DNA of 64,000 nt from Paraburkholderia sp. HP33-1 (GTDB lineage Bacteria; Pseudomonadota; Gammaproteobacteria; Burkholderiales; Burkholderiaceae). The notes below the pieces were generated by a model. It did not search any database. It saw only the letters and a program-made list of their open reading frames with translations, and was not told where the DNA came from. Both the position numbers and the translations under genes were made by a program. Shown piece after piece: positions 1-9,926 of this stretch. The stretch covers positions 1,736,001-1,800,000 of the forward strand of contig NZ_JAJEJR010000002.1 in assembly GCF_021390595.1 (NCBI RefSeq). Reading direction: 5' to 3'. Position 1 is the first letter of the stretch. The number at the start of each line of letters is the position of its first letter.

Positions 1-1041
1 TATATATACGGCGCCGGCTCGATCGGTTGCTATGTCGGCGGACGGCTCCTGGCGGGTGGCAGCGACGTGCGTTTCATTGGGCGCGCGCGCATCGCCGAGC
101 AGTTGCGCAGCCAGGGCATCACGTTGTCGCGGCACGACGATAGCCGCTGGCATGTGCCCCCGGAGCGGACCGACGTGTCGACGGACGCGGCCGCCGCGGC
201 AGACGCCGACCTCGTTCTGGTCACGGTCAAATCCGCTGCGACGGCGACGGCCGGGGCGGAACTGGCGAGTGTGCTGCGCCCCGGCACGATCGTCGTGAGC
301 TTCCAGAACGGCGTCGGCAACGCCGACGTACTGCGCGCCGCGCTGCCGCGGCACACGGTGCTGGAAGGCATGGTGCCGTTCAATGTGGTCGAACGTGGTC
401 CCGGCGTGTTTCATCAGGGCTCGGCGGGCGAGCTCGAAATCCGCCATACGCCGGCCATGCAGCCGTTCGTCGACGCGTTCAGGCGGGCGGGTCTGCCGCT
501 GATCCAGCACAGCGACATGTTGCCGGTGCAGTGGGCCAAGCTGCTGCTGAATCTGAACAACGCCATCAACGCGTTGGCGAACCGGCCTTTGAAGGAGGAG
601 TTGTCACAACGCGCGTACCGCCGCTGCCTCGGCATGGCGCAAAAGGAAGCGCTCGCGCTGCTCAGGCGCGCCGCGATTCGGCCGGCGAGAGTCACCCCGC
701 TGCCGGCCGCGTGGATACCGCGCGTGCTGGGCGTGCCCGATGCGTTGTTCGAACGGCTGGGCCGCACGATGCTGACGATCGATCCGCTCGCGCGCTCATC
801 GATGTCCGACGATCTGGCGGCCGGCCGCGCCACCGAAATCGACTGGATCAACGGCGAAGTCGTGCGCCTCGCCGAGCGCCTTGGGCAAGCCGCGCCGGTC
901 AACGCGCGACTTTGCGAACTCGTCCGGCAAGCCGAGCAGGCCGACATACGTCCTTCGTGGTCGGGTGAAGCGCTGCTGGCCGAGTTGCGGGCAGCGGCGC
1001 AGGCCGCCGCGGGTGCCGGGATGCGCTCGCGCCGGAACTAG
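1..1041 (+). CDS. 2-dehydropantoate 2-reductase family protein, 5' end outside window
   Basis: The reading frame is open from the first base, so the start codon lies upstream of the window; 346 codons including the stop are visible. The visible N-terminus carries YGAGSIG followed by a Rossmann-type strand, helix and RFIGR, as in the NADP-binding fold of PanE/ApbA ketopantoate reductases. The segment KLLLNLNNAINAL fits the conserved Lys/Asn region of the C-terminal catalytic domain. The family reduces 2-dehydropantoate to pantoate with NADPH, but paralogues act on other 2-keto acids, so the substrate is not assigned. Its stop overlaps the stop of the convergent OmpW gene within CTAG. A second family member lies at 24560. 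Confidence 0.85.
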   Translation, partial: YIYGAGSIGCYVGGRLLAGGSDVRFIGRARIAEQLRSQGITLSRHDDSRWHVPPERTDVSTDAAAAADADLVLVTVKSAATATAGAELASVLRPGTIVVSFQNGVGNADVLRAALPRHTVLEGMVPFNVVERGPGVFHQGSAGELEIRHTPAMQPFVDAFRRAGLPLIQHSDMLPVQWAKLLLNLNNAINALANRPLKEELSQRAYRRCLGMAQKEALALLRRAAIRPARVTPLPAAWIPRVLGVPDALFERLGRTMLTIDPLARSSMSDDLAAGRATEIDWINGEVVRLAERLGQAAPVNARLCELVRQAEQADIRPSWSGEALLAELRAAAQAAAGAGMRSRRN

Positions 1042-1817
1042 AACCGGTATCCCACCCCGACGAACGTGATCCACGGATTCGCCGCAATGTGCGTCTTATT
1101 GGTCAGCACAGGTTGGCCATTAGCGGCGATGGCCGAGACGGTCGCATTGGTCTTCAGCGGCAGATAAGTCACGGATACGCTGGCGTACCAGTTCTTGCTG
1201 ATGTTGTAGGACGCACCCGCATTGAATGCCGGGTTCCATGATGGGCTCAGCTCCGCAGTTGCCTGGCCGCCCGGTCCGGCCACCCGCTGCAATGCGCTGC
1301 TGAAGGTCGAATTGAGTTCCGTGTGCGAATACCACGTGTAATTGACACCGACACCAAGGAACGGACGCAAGCGCGTCTGTGGCGCGCCGAAGAAGTACCT
1401 GACGAACAGAATGGGCGGCCAGGACCGGGTCGTGGCAAGCGGTTGCAGCTTGCCGAAGTCGAGCGTCGGGCCGTGCGGACCGAACGGCGCCGCTGTCCCC
1501 TGCGCGTAGAGTTTCAGTTCGGGCGGCACGCCCGTCGCCATGTGCAGCGCGATGTTGTCCGTGACGAAATACGTCAGCGCGAGTTCGGCGGTGAACGTAT
1601 TGTGTATCTGGCCACCGGTTCCCGGCGACGTGAACGTGCCCGCCGCCGAGGTACTCTGCAACGCCGTTGCGGACGACCCGCCGAAGTCCAGCCATGTGCC
1701 GCCCACACTCGTTATCAGGCTGCCCGCGCTTTGCGCCATCGCGCCGCCGCACATCACGCCCGGTATCAGCGCGAGACAGGCGACCCGCTTCCGTTTCAGT
1801 TTTCGCTTCGTTCTCAT
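1038..1817 (-). CDS. OmpW/AlkL-family outer membrane protein
   Basis: 259 residues. The start at 1817 follows a strong ribosome-binding site (GGAGGAG) and begins a basic, then hydrophobic signal peptide ending at AMA-Q near residue 28. The last residues VGVGYRF end in the aromatic residue typical of beta-barrel outer membrane proteins. The body shows the alternating pattern of OmpW, an eight-stranded barrel; the family includes AlkL, which helps alkanes and fatty-acid derivatives enter. It is the last gene of the etfB-etfA-acyl-CoA dehydrogenase group, 87 bases downstream of the dehydrogenase, so I infer uptake of a hydrophobic acyl substrate. OmpW assignment is firm; the AlkL-like role is inference. 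Confidence 0.85.
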   Translation of the reverse strand: MRTKRKLKRKRVACLALIPGVMCGGAMAQSAGSLITSVGGTWLDFGGSSATALQSTSAAGTFTSPGTGGQIHNTFTAELALTYFVTDNIALHMATGVPPELKLYAQGTAAPFGPHGPTLDFGKLQPLATTRSWPPILFVRYFFGAPQTRLRPFLGVGVNYTWYSHTELNSTFSSALQRVAGPGGQATAELSPSWNPAFNAGASYNISKNWYASVSVTYLPLKTNATVSAIAANGQPVLTNKTHIAANPWITFVGVGYRF

Positions 1818-1904
1818 GTTCTCCTCCACTGATTTATTAGTTATCCGGAGCGAAAGGATGAAAGGTTCGAGCTTTCGTTCCGGATTCACGCCGGAGCGTT
1901 CGTT

Positions 1905-3695
1905 TCAGAACTGCTCGTTGGCGATATCGATTGCGCCCGATGCGCCGCGAAGAATCGTCTCCTTGAATGCGAGAGCTTTCGGCAGGATCTTTTCCGCGTA
2001 GAAACGCGCCGTGGCGAGCTTGGTCCGGTGAAATTCCGGGTCTTCGTTCACAGCGAGTTTTCTCGCCGCGGCGAGCGCCGCGCGCGCCATCTGCCAGCCG
2101 CCGCAGACGTAGCCCATCATCATCAGATATTCGACAGAGCTCGCCAGCGCCGCATCGACGTCGGTCGTCAATGCGCGCAGCAGCCACCGCGTCGCGTGTT
2201 CGAGCGCCTGCACGCTGGCCGCGAAAGCGGTGCCGATCGATGCAAGCTGCGCATCCGCGCTGCGCTCGAGTTCCTGCACGACGCCGCGCATTTCCTCGAC
2301 CAGTTCGAACAGCGCGGCCCCACGGTCCGACGCGAGCTTGCGCCCGACGAGGTCGGCTGCCTGAATGCCTGTCGTGCCCTCGTAGATCGTCGCGATTCGC
2401 GCGTCGCGCAGAAACTGGCATGCGCCGGTTTCCTCGATGTAGCCCATCCCGCCATGCACCTGCACACCGAGCGACGCAATTTCGACGCCGAGTTCGGTGC
2501 ACCATCCCTTCAGCACCGGAATCAAGAAATCGATACGCGCCTGGTAGCGCGCCCGCTCGACGTCGTCCGCGTGCCGGTGCGTGCGATCCATGTCGGCCGC
2601 CATCACGTAGGCGAACGCGCGCATGGCCTCGACCTGCGACTTCATCGTCAGCAACATGCGCCGCACGTCGGCGTGCTGAATGATCGCGACCGCTTCGGCC
2701 GAGCGGCTTCCCGCGACGCGACCCTGCACCCGCTCCTTCGCATACTCGCGAGCTTGCTGGTACGCACGTTCCGCCATCGCGAGCCCCTGAATGCCGACCT
2801 TCTGGCGCGCCTCGTTCATCATCGTGAACATGTGCGCGAGACCTTTGTTCTCGTGCCCGACCAGATAGCCGATCGCGCCATCCTTGTCGCCGAAGCTCAT
2901 CACGCAGGTCGGACTCGCATGGATACCGAGCTTGTGTTCGAGCGACACGCAGTGGACATCGTTGCGCTCGCCGGGCGAGCCGTCCGCGTTCAGCAGGAAC
3001 TTGGGCACGAGGAAGAGCGAAATGCCACGCACGCCTTCGGGCGCGTCGGGCGTGCGAGCGAGGACGAGATGGATCACGTTGTCCGTCATATCGTGGTCGC
3101 CCCACGTGATGAAGATCTTCTGTCCGTAGAGGCGATAGTGATCGCCCTGCGGCACCGCCTTCGTGCGCACCACGGCGAGATCCGATCCGGCTTGCGGCTC
3201 GGTCAGATTCATCGTGGCCGTCCACGCGCCGCCGATCAGTTTGGGTAGATAGCGCTGTTTCAGATCGTCCGAGCCGTGCTGGCGCAATGCCTCGGTCGCG
3301 CCGGCCGTCAACAGCGGACACAACGCGAACGCCATGTTCGACGAATTCCACATCTCCACGGTCGCCGCATGCAGCAGTTCGGGCAGCCCCTGGCCGCCGA
3401 ACGCGGGGTCACCGCTCAGGCCGTTCCATCCACCCGCGGCGAATTGCTGGTAGGCCTGCGCGAAACCGCCGGCGGCGACCACGCCGTCGGGAGTCAGACG
3501 CGCGCCCTCTGCGTCGCCGGTTTTGTTGAGCGGCGCAAGCACTTCCGACGCGAGCTTCGAGGCTTCTTCGAGTACGGCTTCCGCCAGTTCCGGCGACACT
3601 TCCTCGAAGCCCGGTAACGACGACAGCGCGCCGAGATCCGCCAGTTCCGTCATCACGAAGCGCATGTCGCGCAGCGGTGCAATATAGGTGCTCAT
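1905..3695 (-). CDS. Acyl-CoA dehydrogenase, long form with extra C-terminal domain
   Basis: 596 residues, about 200 longer than short-chain acyl-CoA dehydrogenases, matching the FadE/DmdC-like group that carries an additional C-terminal domain. The middle has the FAD-binding segment [16 protein letters not shown], and [13 protein letters not shown] contains the glutamate expected as catalytic base. The start [11 protein letters not shown] at 3695 sits 14 bases after the etfA stop, so translation is probably coupled. It should oxidise an acyl-CoA to the 2-enoyl-CoA and pass electrons to the ETF encoded upstream. Chain-length preference cannot be read from sequence; the linked PHA genes suggest medium-chain substrates. 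Confidence 0.92.
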   Translation of the reverse strand: MSTYIAPLRDMRFVMTELADLGALSSLPGFEEVSPELAEAVLEEASKLASEVLAPLNKTGDAEGARLTPDGVVAAGGFAQAYQQFAAGGWNGLSGDPAFGGQGLPELLHAATVEMWNSSNMAFALCPLLTAGATEALRQHGSDDLKQRYLPKLIGGAWTATMNLTEPQAGSDLAVVRTKAVPQGDHYRLYGQKIFITWGDHDMTDNVIHLVLARTPDAPEGVRGISLFLVPKFLLNADGSPGERNDVHCVSLEHKLGIHASPTCVMSFGDKDGAIGYLVGHENKGLAHMFTMMNEARQKVGIQGLAMAERAYQQAREYAKERVQGRVAGSRSAEAVAIIQHADVRRMLLTMKSQVEAMRAFAYVMAADMDRTHRHADDVERARYQARIDFLIPVLKGWCTELGVEIASLGVQVHGGMGYIEETGACQFLRDARIATIYEGTTGIQAADLVGRKLASDRGAALFELVEEMRGVVQELERSADAQLASIGTAFAASVQALEHATRWLLRALTTDVDAALASSVEYLMMMGYVCGGWQMARAALAAARKLAVNEDPEFHRTKLATARFYAEKILPKALAFKETILRGASGAIDIANEQF

Positions 3696-3709
3696 CGTTT
3701 CGTCCCGAA

Positions 3710-4657
3710 TCAGTTCTGCTGCAGTTTGTCGAGTTCGCCGGACAGCTCCGGCAAGACCTTGAAGAGATCGCCGACGATCCAGTAATCGGCGACCTGGAAA
3801 ATCGGCGCCTCCTCGTCCTTGTTGATCGCGACGATCACCTTCGAGTCCTTCATGCCGGCCAGATGCTGGATCGCGCCGGAAATGCCCACGGCGATATACA
3901 GCTGCGGCGCGATCACCTTGCCGGTCTGGCCGACCTGACAATCGTTCGGCACGAAGCCGGCGTCCACGGCCGCGCGCGATGCGCCGACGGCCGCGCCAAG
4001 CTTGCCGGCGAGTTCATCCAGCAGCGCGAAGTTCTCCGCGGAACCCATGCCTCGGCCACCTGAGATCACGCGCTGCGCGGACGTCAGTTCTGGACGCTCC
4101 GAGCGTGTCAGTTGCTGGCTCACGAAGCGCGCTCCTTGCACTGGCGGCGCGGGCTCCAATGCTTCGATCGCGGCCGCCGCACCTTGCGCTCCTGCCGCCG
4201 CAAAAGCGGTCGTGCGAACGGTGACGACCTTGACGGCGTCGGCGCTTCGCACGGTCGCGAGCACGTTGCCGGCGTAGATGGGGCGCACGAACGTATCGGC
4301 GGACTCGATCGCGACGATGTCGGAAATCTGCGCGACGTCGAGCCGCGCGGCCACGCGCGGCATCATGTTCTTCGCGGTCGTGGTGGCCGGCGCGACGATA
4401 TGGCTGTATGGGCCGGCCATCTTCACGATCAGCGCGGCGAGGTTTTCGGCCAACGCATGACCGTTGTGGGCGGCATCGACAGCCAGCACGCGCGCCACGC
4501 CGGCAACCTGGGCCGCCTGCTCGCACACTTTCGCGGATTGCGATCCGGCGACGAGAACATGAATATCGCCGCCCAGTTGCGCGGCGGCCGTGACGGCGTT
4601 CAGCGTGGCGGCCTTGAGCGTCCGATTGTCGTGCTCTGCGATAACGAGTACGGGCAT
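3710..4657 (-). CDS. etfA: Electron transfer flavoprotein alpha subunit
   Basis: 315 residues, normal for EtfA/FixB. The N-terminus [11 protein letters not shown] begins the ETF fold and the C-terminal FAD domain contains [20 protein letters not shown], the hallmark FAD-binding region. The start at 4657 follows AAGGGGAG, and the gene begins 10 bases after the etfB stop. With EtfB it carries electrons from acyl-CoA dehydrogenases to ETF:quinone oxidoreductase. Its place directly before the acyl-CoA dehydrogenase suggests a dedicated ETF for that enzyme; another housekeeping ETF probably exists elsewhere in the genome. Confidence 0.95.
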   Translation of the reverse strand: MPVLVIAEHDNRTLKAATLNAVTAAAQLGGDIHVLVAGSQSAKVCEQAAQVAGVARVLAVDAAHNGHALAENLAALIVKMAGPYSHIVAPATTTAKNMMPRVAARLDVAQISDIVAIESADTFVRPIYAGNVLATVRSADAVKVVTVRTTAFAAAGAQGAAAAIEALEPAPPVQGARFVSQQLTRSERPELTSAQRVISGGRGMGSAENFALLDELAGKLGAAVGASRAAVDAGFVPNDCQVGQTGKVIAPQLYIAVGISGAIQHLAGMKDSKVIVAINKDEEAPIFQVADYWIVGDLFKVLPELSGELDKLQQN

Positions 4658-4667
4658 TTGTCTCCCC

Positions 4668-5420
4668 TTATCCAATGACGTGTGCAACGTTTTTCAACTT
4701 GCTGATCAGTTCCGCGGCGTCTGCGACGCGCACGCCCGCCGCGCGCTTCGCGGGTTCCGCGAGCGTCAGCGTCGTCAGCCGCGGCGTGACATCGACGTCG
4801 AGCGCGGCCGGCGTCACGACGTCGAGCGGTTTCTTTTTGGCCTTCATGATGTTGGGCAGCGTCGCGTAGCGCGGCGTATTCAGCCGCAGATCGGCGGTGA
4901 CGACGGCGGGCAGATCGACTTCGAGCGTTTCCAGACCGCCGTCGATTTCACGCGTCACCGTGGCCTTGCCCGCATCGAGCGCGACTTGCGATGCAAACGT
5001 CGCCTGCGGCCAGTCCAGCAGCGCCGCGAGCATCTGACCGACCTGGTTGGCATCTTCGTCGATGGCCTGCTTGCCCAGCATCACCAGTTGCGGCTGCTCC
5101 CTGTCGACCAGCGCCTTCAGCAGCTTCGCGACCGCAAGCGGCTGGAGTTCGGCATCGGTCTGAACCAGAATCGCGCGGTCCGCGCCGACCGCCATCGCGG
5201 TGCGCAGCGTTTCCTGGCATGCGGGCACACCGCACGACACCACGACCACCTCGCTCACGACACCGGCTTCCTTCATGCGCACGGCTTCTTCCACGCTGAT
5301 TTCGTCGAACGGGTTCATCGACATCTTCACGTTCGCGATATCGACGGCGCTGCCGTCGGCCTTCACGCGAACCCTCACGTTCGCGTCCGCGACGCGCTTG
5401 ACGGGTACGAGTACTCTCAT
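4668..5420 (-). CDS. etfB: Electron transfer flavoprotein beta subunit
   Basis: 250 residues, usual EtfB length. The N-terminus [20 protein letters not shown] and the internal [19 protein letters not shown] stretch (here [17 protein letters not shown]) are typical of EtfB, which binds AMP and interacts with dehydrogenase partners. The start at 5420 follows AAGGAG. It is the first gene of the minus-strand group etfB-etfA-acyl-CoA dehydrogenase-ompW. Its promoter must lie in the 250-base region shared with the divergent LAL regulator, which contains the 16-bp inverted repeat at 5599. Confidence 0.95.
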   Translation of the reverse strand: MRVLVPVKRVADANVRVRVKADGSAVDIANVKMSMNPFDEISVEEAVRMKEAGVVSEVVVVSCGVPACQETLRTAMAVGADRAILVQTDAELQPLAVAKLLKALVDREQPQLVMLGKQAIDEDANQVGQMLAALLDWPQATFASQVALDAGKATVTREIDGGLETLEVDLPAVVTADLRLNTPRYATLPNIMKAKKKPLDVVTPAALDVDVTPRLTTLTLAEPAKRAAGVRVADAAELISKLKNVAHVIG

Positions 5421-5598
5421 TGGCGACTCACTCCTTGGATACAAAGGCATTGAATGGGGGCAGTCACGGGCCCGGCAGACGCGTCTCCTCCTGCGAGGCC
5501 GTTGGCGTATCATCGAGTGATGTTCCCGGACCGTTATTCGGCTGCACTTCGATCTCCGCGATGGAATGCATAGTGACGTCGTGCGGTGCTGTGCAATA

Positions 5599-5614
5599 TC
5601 CCCCGTATAGGGGA
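5599..5614. promoter_or_regulatory. 16-bp inverted repeat, candidate LAL-regulator operator
   Basis: The sequence TCCCCCGTATAGGGGA is an inverted repeat TCCCC-N6-GGGGA in the divergent region between etfB (start 5420) and the LAL regulator (start 5671). The same element, with only two central differences when read on the other strand, lies in front of the acyl-CoA ligase operon at 13954. Its half-site GGGGA resembles the core of the MalT box known from enterobacteria, and MalT is the prototype of the adjacent regulator's family. Binding by this regulator is inference. Confidence 0.55.
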
Positions 5615-5670
5615 CTGCGCTAGCTCGGGCGGGGGATCGTCAGGGTTGCCCCGGGCCTTCGGAGCCGCCA

Positions 5671-8418
5671 ATGCAAATGATCGACGTCACAGCGCGAGGC
5701 AAACCCTCTCTGCTTCTGGCCACGAAGCTCGTGCCGCCGCGCTTGCCGTCCGGGTTGATCGAGCGCCCACGGTTGATCGGGCTGACCGCCCAGGCCGAAC
5801 ACAAACGGCTCATCGTCATCAAGGCGCCCGCGGGCTTCGGCAAGACGTCGCTGGCGCTCGCGTGGGTCGAGCGGCTGCGTGCGAGCGGCGCACACGTGGC
5901 CTGGCTCTCGCTCGACACGGACGACGACGAGCCCGCCCGTTTCCTCCACTATCTCGCGCAGGCCTTGCGGCACGCGTGCGGCGACGTCGGCGCGTCGGCG
6001 ATCGGCCTGACGGCCGAGGCGTCCCTCGTGCCCGCGCAGTCGATCGTGGCGACGCTGATCAATGAACTTCTCGAAGTCGATGACGAGGTCTATCTGTTCC
6101 TCGACGACTATCACCTGATCAGCCTGCCCAGCATTCACGATGTCGTCGCGTTCTTCATCGAGCACATGCCGTCGCATGTGCATCTGGTGGTCTGCACGCG
6201 GGTCGATTCCGCGCTGCCGCTCGCCCGCCTGCGGGCCAGCAACGAACTGCTGGAAATCGACGCGGCGGCACTGCGCTTCAACTTCGACGAAACCCAGTGC
6301 TTCATCGAACGTGAGTGTCCGGGCATGGGCGCGTCCACCGTCAAGTCGCTCTACGCGAGCACCGAAGGCTGGGCCGCGGCGCTGCGCATTTCGGCCTCGG
6401 TGCTGGCACGCGAGGAACCTTCGCCCGGTGCCGGGGCGGCCACGCCATCGGGCGCATCGAGGCCATTCGCCGCGTACCTCGAAGACATGCTCAAGCACCT
6501 GCCGCCACAGAAGGTCGACTTCATGTTGCGCACCTCGATACTCGACCGGTTGAGCGCATCGCTATGCGAAGCGGTGACGGGCGTCGAGGACAGTCAAGGC
6601 ATGCTGGAGGCGATCGCCGCGCGTCAGCTTCTGCTGGAACCGATGGACGTCGAGGGGCGCGAGTTCCGCTATCACCATCTGATGCGCGACTACCTGCGCC
6701 AGCGGCTCGAAACACAGTACCGCCACGAAGTCGCGGACGTGCATCGGCGCGCGTGTCAGTGGTACACGCAACAGGAGCAATGGACGGACGCGGTGCGCCA
6801 CGCGATCGCGGCCGGCGCGACCGACGAGGCGATCGCGCTGATGGGCCGCTGCGCGATGACCCTCGTCACGAAAGGCGATCTGCTCACGCTGCTCGGCTGG
6901 CAGCGCCAGTTCCCGGCGCACCTGATGCGGGGGCAGTTGCGGGTCAGGCTCGCGATCGCCTGGGGCATGGCGCTGGCATTGCGCTTCGACGACGCGCTGA
7001 CGATGCTCGATGCGATCGAGCGCGACACCGCGATCGACACCGGCCCCGACACCGCACGCATGCGCTGGGAGTGTCAGGCCATCCATGCGGTCCTGGCGGC
7101 GTTGCAGGACGACCCGCAACGCGCGCTGCCGATCGCGCAGGCCTGTCTCGATCGACCATCGGACGATGCCTGGACCACCAACGTCGTGTCCAACGTCGTG
7201 CGCTTCGCGCACTGGAAAGCGGGGCGGCTCGAAGCGCTCTATGCCACCCCGTGGATTCCCTATTCGATCGAGGACGACCAGCGCAACGTGTTCTCCTCCG
7301 CATACCGGCTGTGCCTGCTCGGCCACGCGGAAATGCAGCAGCTGCACTTTGTGCTGGCCGAGCGGTATTTCATCCGGTCGATGCATCTGGCCGAGCGTTA
7401 CTCGGGCCCGCAGTCGATCTCCGCCGCGCTGTGCGCGCCGATGCTCGCGCAGATCCGCTACGAGCAGGGCCGCCTCGATGAAGCCGAAGCGCTTCTGCTC
7501 GATCTGATGCCGATCGTCGATGCGGCTGTCCTGCTGGACAGCGTGCTGATCGCGTATCGTCTGCTGATCCGGATTGCGATTGCGCGCTCGAACGCCGCGC
7601 ACGCCTACGCGCTGCTCGACCACGCGCAAGACCTCGGCCACCAGCGAGGCTGGCCGCGCCTCGTTGCCGCGGCGCTCGTCGAGCGCACCCGGCTGCACAT
7701 CAGCGAAGGAAGAATGACGGAAGCCGCCGCGTGCGTTTATCAACTCGACGCGCTCGCGGCGCGTGACCCTCAATCGTCGACGCCCGTGTCCGCGGAAATC
7801 GACATCTATCGCGCACTCGCCGCCGGCTGCGTGGCGACGGCGCAGAGCCGCACGCGCGAAGCCGTCGAGTATCTGAGTGCCGCGCGGCGCAGCGCCGAAA
7901 GCCGTCACGGCGACTATCTCGCGCTACGCTTGCGCACCACGCTCGCGCTCGCGTGGATGACCGCGGGCCAGGTTCGAGAGGCGATCGAGGTGTTCGGCGA
8001 AGTCGTCAAAGTGGCCGGGCCCGCCGGCATCTACCAGTCGATTCTCGACCAGGGCGCGGGCATCGGAACGCTGCTGCAGGCAATGCGCGACGCGGCTCGC
8101 AGCGCTGCGGGCAACCCCGCACAAACGAAGGACGCAGCAAGTTACATCGACCGTCTTTGCGACGGCTGGCGTGCTCTCTATCAGCCCGGCAGCCACGCCC
8201 AGCGCGACGCCGAACGCGAAGCGCTGAGCGCGCGGGAGAGCGAAATTGTCGGCTTGATCGCGCAGGGGCAGTCGAACAAGGAAATCGCGCGCAGTCTCGG
8301 GATTGCGCCGGAGACGGTCAAGTCGCACGTGAAGAGTATTTTCCTGAAGCTCGAGGTCGACAAACGCGCGCATGCCGTGTCCCGCGCGCAAGCGTTGGGG
8401 TTATTGCGCCACGGTTAG
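5671..8418 (+). CDS. MalT/AlkS-type (LAL) ATP-binding LuxR-family transcriptional regulator
   Basis: 915 residues, the size of the LAL family. Near residues 50-60 is the Walker A APAGFGKTS, followed by Walker-B-like LFLDDYHLIS; the middle is a long helical repeat region, and residues about 850-910 form a LuxR-type helix-turn-helix (LSARESEIVGLIAQGQSNKE). Start at 5671 has GGAG ten bases upstream. MalT and AlkS are the known models: ATP- and inducer-dependent activators of sugar or alkane genes. It lies divergent to etfBA-acyl-CoA dehydrogenase-ompW and directly beside the PHA operon, so it probably senses a fatty-acid-related signal and activates both operons. Target and inducer are inference; family assignment is firm. 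Confidence 0.9.
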   Translation: MQMIDVTARGKPSLLLATKLVPPRLPSGLIERPRLIGLTAQAEHKRLIVIKAPAGFGKTSLALAWVERLRASGAHVAWLSLDTDDDEPARFLHYLAQALRHACGDVGASAIGLTAEASLVPAQSIVATLINELLEVDDEVYLFLDDYHLISLPSIHDVVAFFIEHMPSHVHLVVCTRVDSALPLARLRASNELLEIDAAALRFNFDETQCFIERECPGMGASTVKSLYASTEGWAAALRISASVLAREEPSPGAGAATPSGASRPFAAYLEDMLKHLPPQKVDFMLRTSILDRLSASLCEAVTGVEDSQGMLEAIAARQLLLEPMDVEGREFRYHHLMRDYLRQRLETQYRHEVADVHRRACQWYTQQEQWTDAVRHAIAAGATDEAIALMGRCAMTLVTKGDLLTLLGWQRQFPAHLMRGQLRVRLAIAWGMALALRFDDALTMLDAIERDTAIDTGPDTARMRWECQAIHAVLAALQDDPQRALPIAQACLDRPSDDAWTTNVVSNVVRFAHWKAGRLEALYATPWIPYSIEDDQRNVFSSAYRLCLLGHAEMQQLHFVLAERYFIRSMHLAERYSGPQSISAALCAPMLAQIRYEQGRLDEAEALLLDLMPIVDAAVLLDSVLIAYRLLIRIAIARSNAAHAYALLDHAQDLGHQRGWPRLVAAALVERTRLHISEGRMTEAAACVYQLDALAARDPQSSTPVSAEIDIYRALAAGCVATAQSRTREAVEYLSAARRSAESRHGDYLALRLRTTLALAWMTAGQVREAIEVFGEVVKVAGPAGIYQSILDQGAGIGTLLQAMRDAARSAAGNPAQTKDAASYIDRLCDGWRALYQPGSHAQRDAEREALSARESEIVGLIAQGQSNKEIARSLGIAPETVKSHVKSIFLKLEVDKRAHAVSRAQALGLLRHG

Positions 8419-8507
8419 CTTCATAGGTAACACGGCGTGCGTTCACCTCGCTACCGCGAATGAGGCCGCATGCAGACAGGTTGCGGCCCAGCGCATACGG
8501 CGCAAGC

Positions 8508-9350
8508 TCAACCTTCCTCCGCGCGAAGGAACTTGCGCACGACCGGCCCGACTTCCCGTGCGCGCGTGATCAGGAACAGATGGCCGTCGTCGATCACATA
8601 CAGCGCGGCGTGGGGAATACGCGCCGCAACAATCTTCGCGTTGGACAACGGCACGATCGGATCGTCGTTGCCATGCATGACGAGCGTCGTCTGTTGCAAC
8701 GTACAGAGCCAATGCAGACTGGTCCAGCCCCATGCAGCCATCAGTTGATACAGATAGCCGCGCCCACGCGGCGGCTGGATATGGCGGCTGTGCTCGCTGA
8801 GCAGGTCCGGATCGCGCCGGTAGGCGCCGCCGTAGATTTCCGCCCCGACCCGTTGCAGGTAGGCGGGATCGGTATAACGTCGCGGCCCGATCAGCTTCGT
8901 TAACACGGAGAGTTTGGCCGGCACCATCAGCACACCCGGCGAAGTCGCGGCGAGAATCAGCCTGCGGCAACGCTGCGGATATTGCCGCGCGAACTGCTGC
9001 GCGAGCGCGCCGCCCCACGATACGCCGAGCACATCGACCGGGCCATCGTGACCAAGCCGCCGCAGCAGCTTGTCAGTCAGCACCGCGAGTGTCGAAAACC
9101 GGTACGGCGCGAGAGGCGCCGGTGAGCCGCCCACACCGGGAATGTCGAAAATGACGACGCCGACATCCCCGAGGGCTTCGACGAAAGGCTCGACCAGTTC
9201 CAGATTGGCGCCAATGCCGTTGAAGATGACGAGCGGCGGCGAAGCGTCGCTACCCTGCCGAACGCCGACACGCACTAACTGGCCGTCCAGATCGATCATC
9301 CGGATTTGCATGCTGCTGACAGACTCGGTCGTGGTATTCATTTCTTTCAT
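8508..9350 (-). CDS. phaZ: Intracellular PHA depolymerase, pseudomonad PhaZ type
   Basis: 280 residues, alpha/beta hydrolase fold. GVSWGGALAQQF places the nucleophile serine near residue 111; HGNDDPIVPL and IDDGHLFLITRA supply the likely Asp and His. The stretches FNGIGANLELVEPF, GVGGSPAP, YGGAYRRDPDL and GWTSLHWL closely follow the mcl-PHA depolymerase PhaZ of pseudomonads as I know it. The start MKEMN at 9350 was chosen because GGGGAGG lies ten bases upstream; a Met eight codons earlier lacks a site. It is the last gene of the ligase-hydratase-synthase-phasin operon, 73 bases after the phasin. It should release 3-hydroxyalkanoic acids from storage granules. Confidence 0.88.
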   Translation of the reverse strand: MKEMNTTTESVSSMQIRMIDLDGQLVRVGVRQGSDASPPLVIFNGIGANLELVEPFVEALGDVGVVIFDIPGVGGSPAPLAPYRFSTLAVLTDKLLRRLGHDGPVDVLGVSWGGALAQQFARQYPQRCRRLILAATSPGVLMVPAKLSVLTKLIGPRRYTDPAYLQRVGAEIYGGAYRRDPDLLSEHSRHIQPPRGRGYLYQLMAAWGWTSLHWLCTLQQTTLVMHGNDDPIVPLSNAKIVAARIPHAALYVIDDGHLFLITRAREVGPVVRKFLRAEEG

Positions 9351-9423
9351 CCGTACAAAACCTCCCCGCAACATGATTCGCCGTCGTATCGGCGTCCGAC
9401 GACGCCGTTGCCGCAGCCGAGCC

Positions 9424-9861
9424 TCAACGGGCAGGTTGCAGCAGCGCCTTCAATTCCTCGACGTTCTCGGCGACGCGGCGCGTGATCACCGCATAGCCGT
9501 CGGCATGGACACGGTACGCCGTTTCGGCGAGTTCGCGCACGTCGGCCAGCGCCTTCTGCCACGCTTTCGACGCCTGCTGCGTCGCTTCGCCGGCGGCCGC
9601 GGCCGGAGCCGGTTTGACCGTTGCGCCATTGTGCTGCGCGACCAGCGACTGAAGTCGGGTGATTGCCGCGCTCACGATCTCCGTCTGCTTCTGACCGAGC
9701 GCCTGCAGACCTGACAGCGCCGTCGTGTTGGCGGCTGCCAGCGCCTCGAAGTCCTTACGGCGCGATTCCAGCACAGCGCTAGCGTCAAAGGCAGGTACTT
9801 TGAACTGCTTGACGAGCTTCAGGGATTCAGCAAAAAAACTGTTGTTCTGGGTTGATTCCAT
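9424..9861 (-). CDS. Phasin (granule-associated protein)
   Basis: 145 residues, almost entirely amphipathic helix, with a central Ala/Pro-rich linker (PAPAAAAGEA) and no transmembrane segment. The start after GGAGA and the N-terminal FFAESLKLVKQFKVPAFD followed by SRRKDFEALAAANT match the phasin_2-type proteins that coat PHA granules. It sits between the PHA synthase (65 bases upstream) and phaZ (73 bases downstream), which supports a role in granule surface control. Phasins are structural, so no catalytic residues are expected. Confidence 0.9.
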   Translation of the reverse strand: MESTQNNSFFAESLKLVKQFKVPAFDASAVLESRRKDFEALAAANTTALSGLQALGQKQTEIVSAAITRLQSLVAQHNGATVKPAPAAAAGEATQQASKAWQKALADVRELAETAYRVHADGYAVITRRVAENVEELKALLQPAR

Positions 9862-9926
9862 GGTTGGTTCTCCGAATAAAACGGGTTGAATCGATGGCGG
9901 CGAGAGACGCCGCCACGTTATGTGCG

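Noticed and set aside
6562..7908. 448-codon minus-strand frame inside the LAL regulator
   Set aside because: Antisense shadow of the regulator's helical repeats; no ribosome-binding site or domain.
8464..8488. GGCCGCA / TGCGGCC inverted repeat between the LAL regulator and phaZ as terminator
   Set aside because: Only a 7-bp stem, with no T-run on either side.
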